DNA of 26,616 bases from Limousia pullorum (GCA_018714545.1 DVNG01000035.1:1-26616), one strand, 5' to 3'. Positions 1-8,208 are shown, numbered from the stretch's first letter. Translations and numbers: made by a program. Notes: generated by a model not told the origin, from the sequence alone.

Positions 1-2643
1 GAAACATACAAGCCTTCAAACCTTATCGACGAATACACACTCAACACTTCCGTAACAAAGGAAGAGAGAGTTTACGACGAAACCTGCTGGGCTCCTGAAG
101 ACGGTGCAAAGGAAGGCTCCGTAATTATCGACTTGGGTTCAGAACAGACCTTCGATACAATTAAAATTGAAGAATACATTCAGAAGGGCCAGAGAATTTC
201 CGAATTTACAATCGAGTACATGAACGAAAGAGGTCAGTGGAAAGAGTTCTATTCAGGAAAGACAATCGGTTCTCAGAGTGTAACAAGACATGCTCCTGTT
301 ACAAGTTCTCAGATAAGAATTACAGTTAAATCTGATTATGCAACACCTATACTTAACGATGTAGGTATTTACAAAGGACCTGAAACCTTTGAGCTTGAAG
401 AAGACGACAGCATTGAATTTATTGTTGATGAAAGCCAGCTTGATTATACTTCAATTAAAGACGCAACAAGAACAGGCACTTGGCAGACAGCCGACAATAC
501 CCATTTCTGGTCATCAGGCACAAATTCATCTGTAACATTTAAGTTTACAGGTACAGCTTTCTATGTAAAGGCTATTGAAGACCCGAACCACAGCTCCTTT
601 GAAGTTGTAGTTGACGGAAAGTCAATGGGAACTGTAAATCTTAACAACTCAACAAGAATAGAAAATAAGATTGTTTACTATTCAGATGATATCGGTTATG
701 GCGAACACACTGTAGAGCTTAAGACTCTCAATTCCAGCGGAAAGACATGTATAGACGTTTACGGAATTTACGGTCTTAACATAGAAGAGGGTATCTTCGA
801 AGTAGGAAACCTCACATATGATATTGCAGAAACAGACACAGTTCAGCTTGAGGTTGTCCGCAAGCACGGAAGCAAGGGCGCAGCAACTGTAAACTTCAGT
901 ACAACAACAGGAAGCGCTCAGCAGAACATGAACTATGAGTACAAGGACGGAACCTTGGAATTTGCAGACGGCGAAACATCAAAGGTAATTGACGTTAAGA
1001 TTTATGCCCATAAGGACACAACCTCAATGCTCAACTTCTACCTTGATATAAACACAGCAGAGGGCGCTCGTCTTGGACTTAACACAAGAGCGGTTATCAA
1101 TATTCATCCGGCAGACAAAACTGCAACATTTGAATCTCTCAATGCTCTTATTGCAGAGGCAAAAGCACTTTTGGATAATCCGGAAGTTACAGAAGAAGCA
1201 AAAGCTTATTTGAACGAGAAAATCGCATTTGCTGAGAAAGCAGCAGCACAGCCTGACGCAGAACAGTCAGTTTACGGCGGTGCTACAACAGCTCTCCGGA
1301 TGGCTATAGACAATGCCGGTGTTGATTCATCAGTTCTTAACCTTGCAGTTTCAGGAACAGTTGCATTTGAAGCAGAGGATGCAAAGCTTGAGCAGGCTGT
1401 AGCAGGCGACAAGAACATCCATATTGTTGAGGGTGACAATTATTCCGGCGGCAAAAAAGTTGGCTGGGTAAAAGCAGGCGACAAGATAATAATTCCTTTC
1501 TATGCAGAGGCAGCAGGCACATATACAATGGATATGTACGCTCAGTCAGGAAGAGTAGAGGGAAGCCATACATCAAATAAATTTGATATTTCAGGAACAA
1601 ATGTAGAAGAAACATCAGTAGAATTCTATGGTTCTGTAGATGCTCCGATTAAGAAGTATACCTGTGAAATCGTAGTTACAAAGAGCGGCGCAGGCGAACT
1701 TGTTTTGACAGCAGCTGCTGACCATGATGGTCCAGATGTAGATAAGTTTGAATTTACTTGCAAGGAAATCAGTCAGGAAGGCTTGCTTGTACTTCCTACA
1801 GACGGTTCAGAGGTATCCTTTGAAGCTGAAGACGCACAGCTTGTTCCAACAGTTGAGGATAATGAGCATCTCCATACAAAGGAAAGCAGCAAAGCATCAG
1901 GCGGAGTTATGCTTGACTGGTATATGGCAGGCGATAAGGTTATAATCCCATTCTATGCTGAAAAGGCAGGCACTTACAATGTAGATATTTATGCTGAGTG
2001 CGGAAGAGTAGAGGGAACAAACAAGCCTAACAGACTTTTGCTTACAGGAAAGAAGGTTGAAGAAGATGAACTTGATTTCTATGGTTCATCTGCAACAGCA
2101 CCTCAAATCGAGAAGCGTAGCTATCAGATTGTTGTAACAGAAAGCGGTATAGGCGAGTTGGTATTCACAGCAGCTGAAGGCTATGACGGTCCAAACCTTG
2201 ATAAGCTTGTATTCTCTTTGGATGTACCTGTAACAGTTGATAAGACTGCTCTCGATGCAAAGATTAAAGAGGCAGAAGCTATTGAGAATGTTTACACAGC
2301 TAACAGCTTTAAGGCTCTTACAGATGCTATAGCAGCAGGTAAGGTAATATTCGATAAGGACGATGCTCAGCAGACAGAGGTTGACAATGCTGTAACAGCT
2401 ATCGCAGAGGCAATCGAAGCATTGGCATACAACAGCGGTGATACAGATCACGACGGAGCATTGAGCATTATCGATGTAACAGCTATTCAGTCACATATTG
2501 TAGATAAGGCAGTTGAAAACTTCGATGAAAAACTTGCCGATGCAAATAAGGACGGAATAATAAATATTATCGACGCAACAATAGTACAGCTTGTAGTAAG
2601 CGGAAAGTATACTCTTGATGGTGACGGAAATATTGTACACTGA
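1..2643 (+). CDS. Modular dockerin-bearing carbohydrate-active protein, C-terminal part (5' end outside window)
   Basis: The frame is open from base 1 to a TGA at 2641-2643, giving 880 residues with no start in view, so the gene begins upstream. Modules in window residue numbers: a discoidin/F5-8C-like domain (about 1-128); a jelly-roll-like segment (134-265); a Calx-beta-like domain (267-368); a FIVAR-like helical segment (374-440); two related CBM6-like modules, each opening with FEAED (456-460 and 607-611) and running to about 590 and 743; a second FIVAR-like segment (744-812); and a type I dockerin with two calcium loops (D814-D825 and D847-D858). The dockerin implies docking to a cohesin on a scaffold or the cell surface. 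The first module resembles the discoidin domain that follows the catalytic domain in GH29 alpha-L-fucosidases, so a host-glycan or plant-glycan hydrolase is likely. The catalytic domain itself is not visible and that identification is inference. Confidence 0.85.
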   Translation, partial: ETYKPSNLIDEYTLNTSVTKEERVYDETCWAPEDGAKEGSVIIDLGSEQTFDTIKIEEYIQKGQRISEFTIEYMNERGQWKEFYSGKTIGSQSVTRHAPVTSSQIRITVKSDYATPILNDVGIYKGPETFELEEDDSIEFIVDESQLDYTSIKDATRTGTWQTADNTHFWSSGTNSSVTFKFTGTAFYVKAIEDPNHSSFEVVVDGKSMGTVNLNNSTRIENKIVYYSDDIGYGEHTVELKTLNSSGKTCIDVYGIYGLNIEEGIFEVGNLTYDIAETDTVQLEVVRKHGSKGAATVNFSTTTGSAQQNMNYEYKDGTLEFADGETSKVIDVKIYAHKDTTSMLNFYLDINTAEGARLGLNTRAVINIHPADKTATFESLNALIAEAKALLDNPEVTEEAKAYLNEKIAFAEKAAAQPDAEQSVYGGATTALRMAIDNAGVDSSVLNLAVSGTVAFEAEDAKLEQAVAGDKNIHIVEGDNYSGGKKVGWVKAGDKIIIPFYAEAAGTYTMDMYAQSGRVEGSHTSNKFDISGTNVEETSVEFYGSVDAPIKKYTCEIVVTKSGAGELVLTAAADHDGPDVDKFEFTCKEISQEGLLVLPTDGSEVSFEAEDAQLVPTVEDNEHLHTKESSKASGGVMLDWYMAGDKVIIPFYAEKAGTYNVDIYAECGRVEGTNKPNRLLLTGKKVEEDELDFYGSSATAPQIEKRSYQIVVTESGIGELVFTAAEGYDGPNLDKLVFSLDVPVTVDKTALDAKIKEAEAIENVYTANSFKALTDAIAAGKVIFDKDDAQQTEVDNAVTAIAEAIEALAYNSGDTDHDGALSIIDVTAIQSHIVDKAVENFDEKLADANKDGIINIIDATIVQLVVSGKYTLDGDGNIVH

Positions 2644-2665
2644 TAATTAAACACTTATAATAAGG

Positions 2666-2695
2666 AAAAGACCGGAATTTCCGGTCTTTTCTGTT
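2666..2695 (+). terminator. Intrinsic terminator of the dockerin gene
   Basis: An AAAAGACCGG/CCGGTCTTTT hairpin starts about 20 bases after the stop codon and merges into a T-rich tail (CTGTTTTG). Confidence 0.85.
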
Positions 2696-2764
2696 TTGTG
2701 GAAAGTATATATATTATTAGGAATGAAGTTACTTATTTTCTCACAAAGAGAAATCAAAAAATAC

Positions 2765-2794
2765 TTACGAGGGAAATATTCGCTGTGATATAAT
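2765..2794 (+). promoter_or_regulatory. Extended -10 promoter for the DUF2798 gene
   Basis: TATAAT at 2789-2794 is preceded by TGA (2786-2788), an extended -10. The -35 candidate TTACGA at 2765-2770 is poor, with an 18-base spacer. Transcription should start near 2801, exactly where the structured leader begins. Confidence 0.65.
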
Positions 2795-2800
2795 AAATAT

Positions 2801-2875
2801 AAAGAATTGCAGTCGCAGTGAAAGGGTAAAGTAGTGAGACGAGAGTCTTGCTGCTTTATTTTTTTGCCGCAATTC
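2801..2875 (+). promoter_or_regulatory. Structured leader with terminator-like hairpin (possible attenuator)
   Basis: A 14-bp hairpin (2827-2840 with 2845-2858, including three G-U pairs) is closed by a GAGA tetraloop of GNRA type and followed at once by seven T (2859-2865), so it reads as an intrinsic terminator between promoter and gene. It sits inside a longer-range 7-bp helix, GAATTGC (2804-2810) with GCAATTC (2869-2875). Between them lies an unpaired stretch, 2811-2826. No known riboswitch consensus was recognised. If termination is efficient the product is a short RNA of about 65 nt; if it is relieved, the downstream membrane protein is expressed. Confidence 0.55.
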
Positions 2876-2904
2876 GGGTTATAATAAAGAAAAGGGGTAT
2901 AATT

Positions 2905-3378
2905 ATGCCAAAGACAAAATTTCAGAATGTGATTTTTACTATTATCATGGCGACAATCATGGTTTACGGAATGATTGTCTACAATGTAGCGCTTAACACA
3001 GGGGGAGTAACAAACCAGACATTTTTATTGGCACTCCATGAAATGCCTATTATGGTTCCGGTAGCCTTTGTGCTGGAGTTTTTTGTGGTTGAAAAGCTTG
3101 CTTCACGCCTTGCGTTTTCTTTTATGCGTCCAACAGACCGCCCGCAGTTTATTACATATGCGATTTCCCTTATGATAGTGTGTATTATGTGTCCTGTTAT
3201 GAGTTTAATTGCAACTTTGCTTTTTAAAGAGCCGAGCTTCGGAACATGGATTCATACTTTCGGCTGTAATTTTCCTATGGCTATGTTCTGGCAAATGTTT
3301 TACTGCGGCCCGCTTGTAAGACTTATTTTCCGAACAATCTTCCGCAAACAGATAAAGGAACAGAAGAAAGAAGCTTGA
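2905..3378 (+). CDS. DUF2798-family integral membrane protein
   Basis: 157 residues. The ATG at 2905 is chosen because AAAGGGG (2890-2896) lies 8 bases upstream; an upstream in-frame start at 2848 would fall inside the leader hairpin. The protein has about four hydrophobic segments (roughly residues 8-30, 45-65, 85-107 and 118-140) and the repeated pattern typical of DUF2798, in which a two-helix unit occurs twice. A basic tail (KQIKEQKKEA) closes the protein. The biochemical role of this family is not established. It stands alone between two terminators and has its own promoter and attenuator-like leader, so it is probably separately regulated. Confidence 0.75.
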   Translation: MPKTKFQNVIFTIIMATIMVYGMIVYNVALNTGGVTNQTFLLALHEMPIMVPVAFVLEFFVVEKLASRLAFSFMRPTDRPQFITYAISLMIVCIMCPVMSLIATLLFKEPSFGTWIHTFGCNFPMAMFWQMFYCGPLVRLIFRTIFRKQIKEQKKEA

Positions 3379-3404
3379 TTTTTTAATACTGATATTTTTA
3401 ACAT

Positions 3405-3443
3405 AAAATAACCGTGGTTCAAAAGAGCACGGTTTAGTTTTTA
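3405..3443 (+). terminator. Terminator after the DUF2798 gene
   Basis: AACCGTG (3410-3416) pairs with CACGGTT (3428-3434), followed by TAGTTTTTA. Confidence 0.7.
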
Positions 3444-3549
3444 TATTAAAAAAGCATAAATAAAGATGAGCTATTCCTAAGATTTAACAAAAGGTCTTAT
3501 ACACCGTGTGCAAAACCAAATTTATAAACATCAGTCATGCACGTGGAAA

Positions 3550-3590
3550 TAAAAAATAACACACCACAGCAAAACTGCTGTGGTGTGTTG
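3550..3590 (-). terminator. Terminator of the ABC ATPase gene
   Basis: A perfect 14-bp hairpin (3558-3571 with 3576-3589, loop AAAC) is followed on the minus strand by a T-rich run (3557 down to 3550). It lies 38 bases past the ATPase stop codon. Confidence 0.85.
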
Positions 3591-3627
3591 TAAAAAATCC
3601 GATGTGACCGCACTCAGGATTTTATAA

Positions 3628-4743
3628 TCAGTTAGTAATTGTCATCTCTGTTTCCTTATCAAAGATGTGAATCTTGTTAACATCAAATGCAATCTTGATT
3701 GTGTCGCCAACCTTAGCAGTTGATGTAGGAGCAACTCTTGCTGTTACAGGAATGTTAGCAACGTTTACATAGAGATAAATCTCAGCACCCATAAGCTCTG
3801 TAACGTCAACAGTAGCTGTAATGCAAGCACCCTGACCTGCCTTCTGGAGGAACTCAGGATCGTCATAGATGTGCTCTGGACGGATACCGAATCTAACTTC
3901 CTTGCCAACGTACTTCTCGAGGCAGCCGTTCTTATTCTTAGAAGCAGGAAGAACGATTTCGTACTTGTCGAACTTGAGAGCCAAGTCAGAACCCTTCTTA
4001 ACAACAGTTGCGTCGATGAAGTTCATTTGAGGTGAACCGATAAATCCGGCAACGAACTCATTGCAAGGCATGTCATAGAGGTGTTGTGGTGTATCAACCT
4101 GCTGAATGAAGCCGTCTTTCATAACAACGATTCTTGTACCCATTGTCATAGCCTCTGTCTGGTCATGAGTAACATAGATAAATGTTGTGCCGAGTCTCTG
4201 ATAAATTCTTGAAATCTCTGTACGCATCTGTGCACGGAGCTTAGCGTCCAAGTTTGAAAGAGGTTCGTCGAGAAGGAATACCTTAGGATCTCTAACGATA
4301 GCTCTACCCAAAGCAACACGCTGTCTCTGACCACCGGACAAAGCCTTTGGCTTTCTGTCGAGGTACTGAGCGATACCGAGGATCTTTGCAGCCTCTTCAA
4401 CTCTTCTCTTAATTTCATCCTTAGGAATCTTTCTGAGCTTAAGGCCGAATGCCATGTTCTCAAAAACTGACATATGAGGATAGAGAGCATAGTTCTGGAA
4501 AACCATTGCGATATCTCTGTCTTTAGGAGCAACGTCGTTGCAGCGAACATCGCCTATGTAAAGGTCGCCCTTGCTGATGTCTTCAAGACCAGCAACCATT
4601 CTCAAAGTTGTGGACTTACCGCAACCGGAAGGACCAACCAAAATAATAAATTCTTTATCCTCGATTTCAAGATTGAAGTCTGTAACTGCTGTTACGCCGC
4701 CGTCATAAATTTTGTAAATGTGCTGTAAAGATACATTTGCCAT
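3628..4743 (-). CDS. Sugar ABC transporter ATPase, MsmK/UgpC/MalK type
   Basis: 371 residues, the usual length for this subfamily. Walker A GPSGCGKST is at residues 37-45, the Q-loop glutamine at 83, the signature LSGGQ at 135-139, Walker B VFLLDE at 155-160 and the H-loop histidine at 193. The C-terminal third (from about 240) is the TOBE/OB regulatory domain of MalK-like proteins. The protein should energise uptake of oligosaccharides through partner permeases at the membrane. No permease or solute-binding gene is adjacent, which fits an ATPase shared by several transporters, as known for MsmK in streptococci (family knowledge; the sharing here is inference). The ATG at 4743 is supported by GGAGGTT on the minus strand at 4757-4751. 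A terminator follows. Confidence 0.92.
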   Translation of the reverse strand: MANVSLQHIYKIYDGGVTAVTDFNLEIEDKEFIILVGPSGCGKSTTLRMVAGLEDISKGDLYIGDVRCNDVAPKDRDIAMVFQNYALYPHMSVFENMAFGLKLRKIPKDEIKRRVEEAAKILGIAQYLDRKPKALSGGQRQRVALGRAIVRDPKVFLLDEPLSNLDAKLRAQMRTEISRIYQRLGTTFIYVTHDQTEAMTMGTRIVVMKDGFIQQVDTPQHLYDMPCNEFVAGFIGSPQMNFIDATVVKKGSDLALKFDKYEIVLPASKNKNGCLEKYVGKEVRFGIRPEHIYDDPEFLQKAGQGACITATVDVTELMGAEIYLYVNVANIPVTARVAPTSTAKVGDTIKIAFDVNKIHIFDKETEMTITN

Positions 4744-4762
4744 ATTAAATAACCTCCAAATT

Positions 4763-4807
4763 AGTCCGGACTCTGCATTGCCGAACTTTGTGTTATTATT
4801 GTAACAC
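4763..4807. promoter_or_regulatory. Two palindromes in the ABC ATPase leader (possible operators)
   Basis: AGTCCGGACT (4763-4772) is a perfect 10-bp palindrome. GTGTTA (4790-4795) and TAACAC (4802-4807) form a second inverted repeat with a 6-base gap. Both lie between the candidate promoter and the ribosome binding site of the ATPase gene. Regulator unknown. Confidence 0.35.
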
Positions 4808-4855
4808 TTTTAAAAAAATATTACTACCCTATTTTTAACTAAATATTTTCTTTAT

Positions 4856-4883
4856 AATTTAGACAATATTACCACATTGTCAA
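4856..4883 (-). promoter_or_regulatory. Candidate promoter of the ABC ATPase gene
   Basis: On the minus strand TTGACA (4883-4878) is separated by 16 bases from TAAATT (4861-4856). The -35 box overlaps the last codons of the upstream gene. The -35 is consensus, the -10 is weak. Confidence 0.45.
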
Positions 4884-5656
4884 AATTGTTCCATGTTTAA
4901 GTATATTTTTGTATCAAAAATGAGATTTTTCTCATGTTTATACAAAAATCTCGATTCTCCTCGTTCCAAATTATTATCTAAAACGAGATTTCCAATTGAC
5001 AATCTTTCTAAAAATATCACCTTTAGACCGACAGCCAGGAACATTTTTTTCACTTGGTGGAATTTTCCTTCACAAATTTTTACAAATCCCACATTTGATT
5101 TTAACGTGCCTCCGAAATAATTTTTATACGGTTCATCCAGCGGACATTCTGTATAAAGATTAGCCGGCAAACACTGTGTTCCGTCCTCAAACACTATTCC
5201 TTTTTTGAATTGCTCTATGTGTTCTTGGGTAATAATTCCGTCTGTTTCAGCTCGGTAAAGCTTGTACACGTGCTTTTTAGGGGAAAGCATGTTGTGGGCA
5301 AAGTCGCCGTCGTCGGTTATAATCAAAAGTCCGGTAGTGTCCTTGTCAAGTCTGCCGGCAGGGAAAAGCCCACGTCTTTTCATGTTTTCCGGCAAAAGGT
5401 CAATAACCGTTGGGGCGTTTTTGTCGTTGGAGGCCGACAAAACCCCTGCGGGTTTGTTCATCATTATGTAAACATATTTTTGAAAATTGAGAATCTCGCC
5501 CTGTACGGAAATTTCGTCCTTTTCCGGGTCAAACTTGCTTTCCGGCTTTTTTTCCGGTTTTCCGTTTACGGTGACGAGTCCGTTTTTTATAAGTTTTTGA
5601 ACTTCTTTTCTGCTTCCCACATTCTGAGAAACAAGTATTTTGTCAAGTCTATCCAT
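4880..5656 (-). CDS. RsuA/RluB-family pseudouridine synthase
   Basis: 258 residues. An N-terminal S4 RNA-binding domain (about 1-60) is followed by the RsuA/RluB/E/F catalytic domain. The family motif GRLDKDTTGL is at 101-110, with the catalytic aspartate at 104. The enzyme isomerises a uridine to pseudouridine, most likely in ribosomal RNA; the 16S or 23S target cannot be told from sequence. The start ATG at 5656-5654 is preceded on the minus strand by an AAGGAT-type site. It lies 14 bases after the DUF4830 gene in the same direction, so the two are probably cotranscribed. The C-terminal tail after about residue 225 is poorly conserved. Confidence 0.88.
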   Translation of the reverse strand: MDRLDKILVSQNVGSRKEVQKLIKNGLVTVNGKPEKKPESKFDPEKDEISVQGEILNFQKYVYIMMNKPAGVLSASNDKNAPTVIDLLPENMKRRGLFPAGRLDKDTTGLLIITDDGDFAHNMLSPKKHVYKLYRAETDGIITQEHIEQFKKGIVFEDGTQCLPANLYTECPLDEPYKNYFGGTLKSNVGFVKICEGKFHQVKKMFLAVGLKVIFLERLSIGNLVLDNNLERGESRFLYKHEKNLIFDTKIYLNMEQF

Positions 5657-5670
5657 TTTAATTATCCTTT

Positions 5671-6153
5671 TTATGCTTTGTCACCCAAGAAATTCAGAAG
5701 CGGCTCATCAATTCCGCCTGTGTTTAAGTGGCCGCCCACCACCTTGTCCCTTATAACAATAAGAACGGCGTAATATTCTTGGCGGTTATCCGTAATAATT
5801 GGATAAATTCTCTGCTGAGCATTTTGACCCTTGTGTTTTGAAAGGTCAAGTCCCTGAGATTTCTGGAGATTGTTGTACTCTTCATAAAGACTGTCAAATT
5901 TTTCGGGAATGATAATTTCACGCTGAACACAGTTTGTAAAATCCACATTCAAACCGAATTGCCTGAAAAAGGCTGTTGTTTCTTCCTTGTCGGAAACCTT
6001 CAAGCTGTATTTGCCCAGATTTTCTACCTGTGCCGTTTCCGGCTGGAACACTCCAAAAGCAAAAAATATCCAAATAATTGCCAAAAGCACAGTAAAGGAG
6101 CACAGAAATGTAACTGCGGCAAGCTTGTTCATCTTAAAAGATGCGGCAAACAT
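5671..6153 (-). CDS. DUF4830-like single-pass membrane protein
   Basis: 160 residues. The start is taken as the ATG at 6153-6151 because AGAGGT on the minus strand (6166-6161) is 7 bases upstream of it; the ATG at 6159 and GTG at 6162 sit on top of that site. One hydrophobic helix (about residues 12-35) anchors a soluble domain with the pattern of DUF4830 proteins (FFRQFGLNV near the start and REIIIPEKFD further on). The soluble part is probably outside the membrane. Function unknown. It lies upstream of the pseudouridine synthase and downstream of the HAD phosphatase on the same strand, likely one transcription unit. Confidence 0.7.
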   Translation of the reverse strand: MFAASFKMNKLAAVTFLCSFTVLLAIIWIFFAFGVFQPETAQVENLGKYSLKVSDKEETTAFFRQFGLNVDFTNCVQREIIIPEKFDSLYEEYNNLQKSQGLDLSKHKGQNAQQRIYPIITDNRQEYYAVLIVIRDKVVGGHLNTGGIDEPLLNFLGDKA

Positions 6154-6219
6154 ATACATCACCTCTAAAAATATTCTTTGTTGATGTATATGTTTTTGAA
6201 AAGCCTTAAATGACAGATT

Positions 6220-6894
6220 TTATTCAGTTAAAAATTTTAAAATATCCATAGGTGTGTCGGCAAAGTTTTTTCCGCCTGATTCAACCATCAGATTTTTATT
6301 GCCGTATCCGTAATTTACGCCGATAAAATCTATTCCTGCTGCTAAAGCTCCCTTTGTGTCGTAAAAGGTGTCGCCAACCAGAACCATTTTATCGTTTTCG
6401 CTGAGTCCCAGCTCTTTTCTTGCGTATTCCACAATATCCTTTTTGTCCTTGCGGCTTCCGTCCAGGTTTGAACCACAGATTTTGTCGAAATAATCATATG
6501 CGCCGATTATTTTTATAACATCCTCGGCGAAAGGCTCGTACTTAGAGGTTGCAACTGCGATTTTTGCGTCGCTGTCCTTTAAAGCTGTCAGAAGCTCCTC
6601 TATGCCGTCGTAAAGCTTGTTTTTGTACTTTCCAACCGTGTTGTAAATTCCACGGTAAATTTCAGTTGCGTTTTCCGCTTCTTCCTTGGTCATGGAACAG
6701 AGATTCATAAGGGTATTGAGAAGAGGAGGACCTACATAAACGCTATAGTCGCTTAAATCCGGCACAGGCTGTCCCATCTTTTTTAATGTTTCCTCAAGGG
6801 AATATCTTATTCCCGGTGCGCTTTCGCTTAATGTTCCGTCGAGGTCAAACAAAACCGCTTTATATTTTATTTTCAAGTTTTTTTCGTGTGCCAT
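6220..6894 (-). CDS. HAD-family hydrolase, phosphoglycolate phosphatase-like
   Basis: 224 residues with the full set of HAD motifs: I DLDGT at 17-21 (nucleophile D17, acid D19), II TS at 116-117, III lysine near 151-152, and IV GDTFYD at 174-179. A helical cap between motifs I and II (about 25-95) places it in the PGP/Gph-like subfamily, which removes phosphate from small metabolites; the true substrate is not determinable. An AAGGAAG-type site precedes the ATG at 6894. It is the first gene of a probable minus-strand operon with the DUF4830 protein and pseudouridine synthase, and is divergent from ychF. Confidence 0.88.
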   Translation of the reverse strand: MAHEKNLKIKYKAVLFDLDGTLSESAPGIRYSLEETLKKMGQPVPDLSDYSVYVGPPLLNTLMNLCSMTKEEAENATEIYRGIYNTVGKYKNKLYDGIEELLTALKDSDAKIAVATSKYEPFAEDVIKIIGAYDYFDKICGSNLDGSRKDKKDIVEYARKELGLSENDKMVLVGDTFYDTKGALAAGIDFIGVNYGYGNKNLMVESGGKNFADTPMDILKFLTE

Positions 6895-6952
6895 AAAAAC
6901 ACTTCCTTATCTTTTCCTTTTCTATATTAAAGGCATTTTCAAAGGGATATTA

Positions 6953-6984
6953 CTGTTGTATAACAGCAAAATTTGTGATATAAT
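6953..6984 (+). promoter_or_regulatory. ychF promoter with overlapping inverted repeat
   Basis: TATAAT at 6979-6984 is preceded by TGA (6976-6978), again an extended -10. TTGTAT at 6956-6961 is the -35 candidate, with a 17-base spacer. The inverted repeat CTGTT-GTAT-AACAG (6953-6966) covers the -35 box in the divergent gap, a possible operator. Confidence 0.6.
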
Positions 6985-6990
6985 ACCTTG

Positions 6991-7113
6991 TAATGCGAGA
7001 ATTTTTCTCATGCTTTATAGATTGAGGCGGTAGATTTTTAAACAGCCGCCCACCAATAAATAATACATTATCGCTTGAAAATAATCAACCGTTTTTATGA
7101 AGGAGTAGATAAA
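6991..7113 (+). promoter_or_regulatory. ychF 5' leader
   Basis: About 120 transcribed bases precede the ychF ATG. They contain a small GAGAA-TTT-TTCTC hairpin and a GGCGG/CCGCC stem (7026-7030 with 7046-7050). No terminator and no recognised riboswitch. AGGAG at 7101-7105 is the ribosome binding site. Confidence 0.4.
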
Positions 7114-8208
7114 ATGAAGCTGGGTATCGTTGGTTTGCCTAACGTAGGAAAAAGCACACTTTTTAACGCTATAACAAATGCAGGCGCACAGTCTGCAAAC
7201 TATCCTTTCTGCACAATAGAGCCAAACATCGGCGTTGTTGCAGTTCCGGATTCAAGACTTGACAAGCTTGCAGAAATGTACGACCCTGACAAGTACACAC
7301 CTGCAACAATCGAATTTGTTGACATTGCAGGACTTGTAAAAGGCGCATCAAAGGGCGAGGGTCTTGGAAACAAGTTCCTTTCTAATATAAGAGAATGTGA
7401 CGCAATAGTTCATGTTGTAAGATGCTTTGAAAATGACGACATTATCCACGTTGAAGGAAGCATCGACCCGGTTCGTGATATAGAAACAATAAACCTTGAG
7501 CTTATTCTCTCCGACGTTGAAATTATCAACCGCAGAATAGACAAGGCTCAGAAAATGACAAAAGCCGACAAGAAATATCAGGCAGAGGTTGATTTCTTCA
7601 CCCGTGTACGTGACGTTCTCAACGAGGGTAAATCCGCCCGCAGTGTTGAATGTACAGAAGAGGAAAAGGAGCTTCTTTCCACAGTTGCTCTCCTCACCAA
7701 CAAACCTATTATATATGCCGCAAACATGAGCGAAGAGGATTTCTCCAACGGAATAGAGAACAACGAGGGCTTGAAAAAGGTTGAAGCAATCGCCGCAGAA
7801 GAGCACGCAGCAGTTTTGCCAATCTGCGCAGAGATAGAAGCCGAAATCGTAGAGATGGACAAAGAGGAAAAAGAGATGTTCCTTGCCGACATGGGACTTG
7901 CAGAGTCCGGTTTGGACAGACTTATAAAAGAGTGCTATTCTCTCCTGGGACTTATTTCCTATCTTACAGCCGGCAAGCCTGAGGTAAGAGCATGGACAAT
8001 CACAAAGGGAACAAAAGCTCCACAGGCAGCAGGAAAAATCCACTCTGATTTCGAGCGTGGCTTCATCCGTGCCGAGGTTATAGCATTTGACGACCTTATG
8101 GCATGCGGAAGCATGACCGCCGCTAAGGAAAAAGGTCTTGTAAGAAGCGAAGGCAAAGACTACGTAATGAAAGACGGCGACATAGTCCTCTTCCGCTTCA
8201 ACGTTTGA
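7114..8208 (+). CDS. ychF: Redox-regulated P-loop ATPase YchF (OLA1/Obg-like)
   Basis: 364 residues, the standard YchF length. The ATG at 7114 is chosen because AGGAG lies 8 bases upstream and the product begins with the conserved MKLGIVGLPNVGKS; a longer in-frame start at 7075 lacks this support. G1 is GLPNVGKS (7-14), G3 DIAGL (80-84), and the altered G4 motif NMSE (214-217) replaces NKxD, which in this family goes with ATP rather than GTP use. A coiled-coil insert lies near 130-180 and a TGS domain at the C-terminus. YchF binds ribosomes and is linked to stress responses in other bacteria. An unusual structured 3' region follows the stop codon directly. Confidence 0.97.
   Translation: MKLGIVGLPNVGKSTLFNAITNAGAQSANYPFCTIEPNIGVVAVPDSRLDKLAEMYDPDKYTPATIEFVDIAGLVKGASKGEGLGNKFLSNIRECDAIVHVVRCFENDDIIHVEGSIDPVRDIETINLELILSDVEIINRRIDKAQKMTKADKKYQAEVDFFTRVRDVLNEGKSARSVECTEEEKELLSTVALLTNKPIIYAANMSEEDFSNGIENNEGLKKVEAIAAEEHAAVLPICAEIEAEIVEMDKEEKEMFLADMGLAESGLDRLIKECYSLLGLISYLTAGKPEVRAWTITKGTKAPQAAGKIHSDFERGFIRAEVIAFDDLMACGSMTAAKEKGLVRSEGKDYVMKDGDIVLFRFNV

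Noticed and set aside
2086..2451. 121-codon minus-strand open frame
   Set aside because: Antisense shadow of the dockerin gene with a cysteine-rich random composition.
2827..2858. Guanidine-II (mini-ykkC) riboswitch because of an ACGA within the loop region
   Set aside because: The ACGA is not flanked by a pairing stem in the required way; the real loop is GAGA, and the second hairpin of that class is missing.
7348..8043. 231-codon minus-strand open frame
   Set aside because: It lies wholly inside ychF, is cysteine- and phenylalanine-rich with no domain pattern, and has no ribosome binding site; it is an antisense shadow of a highly conserved gene.
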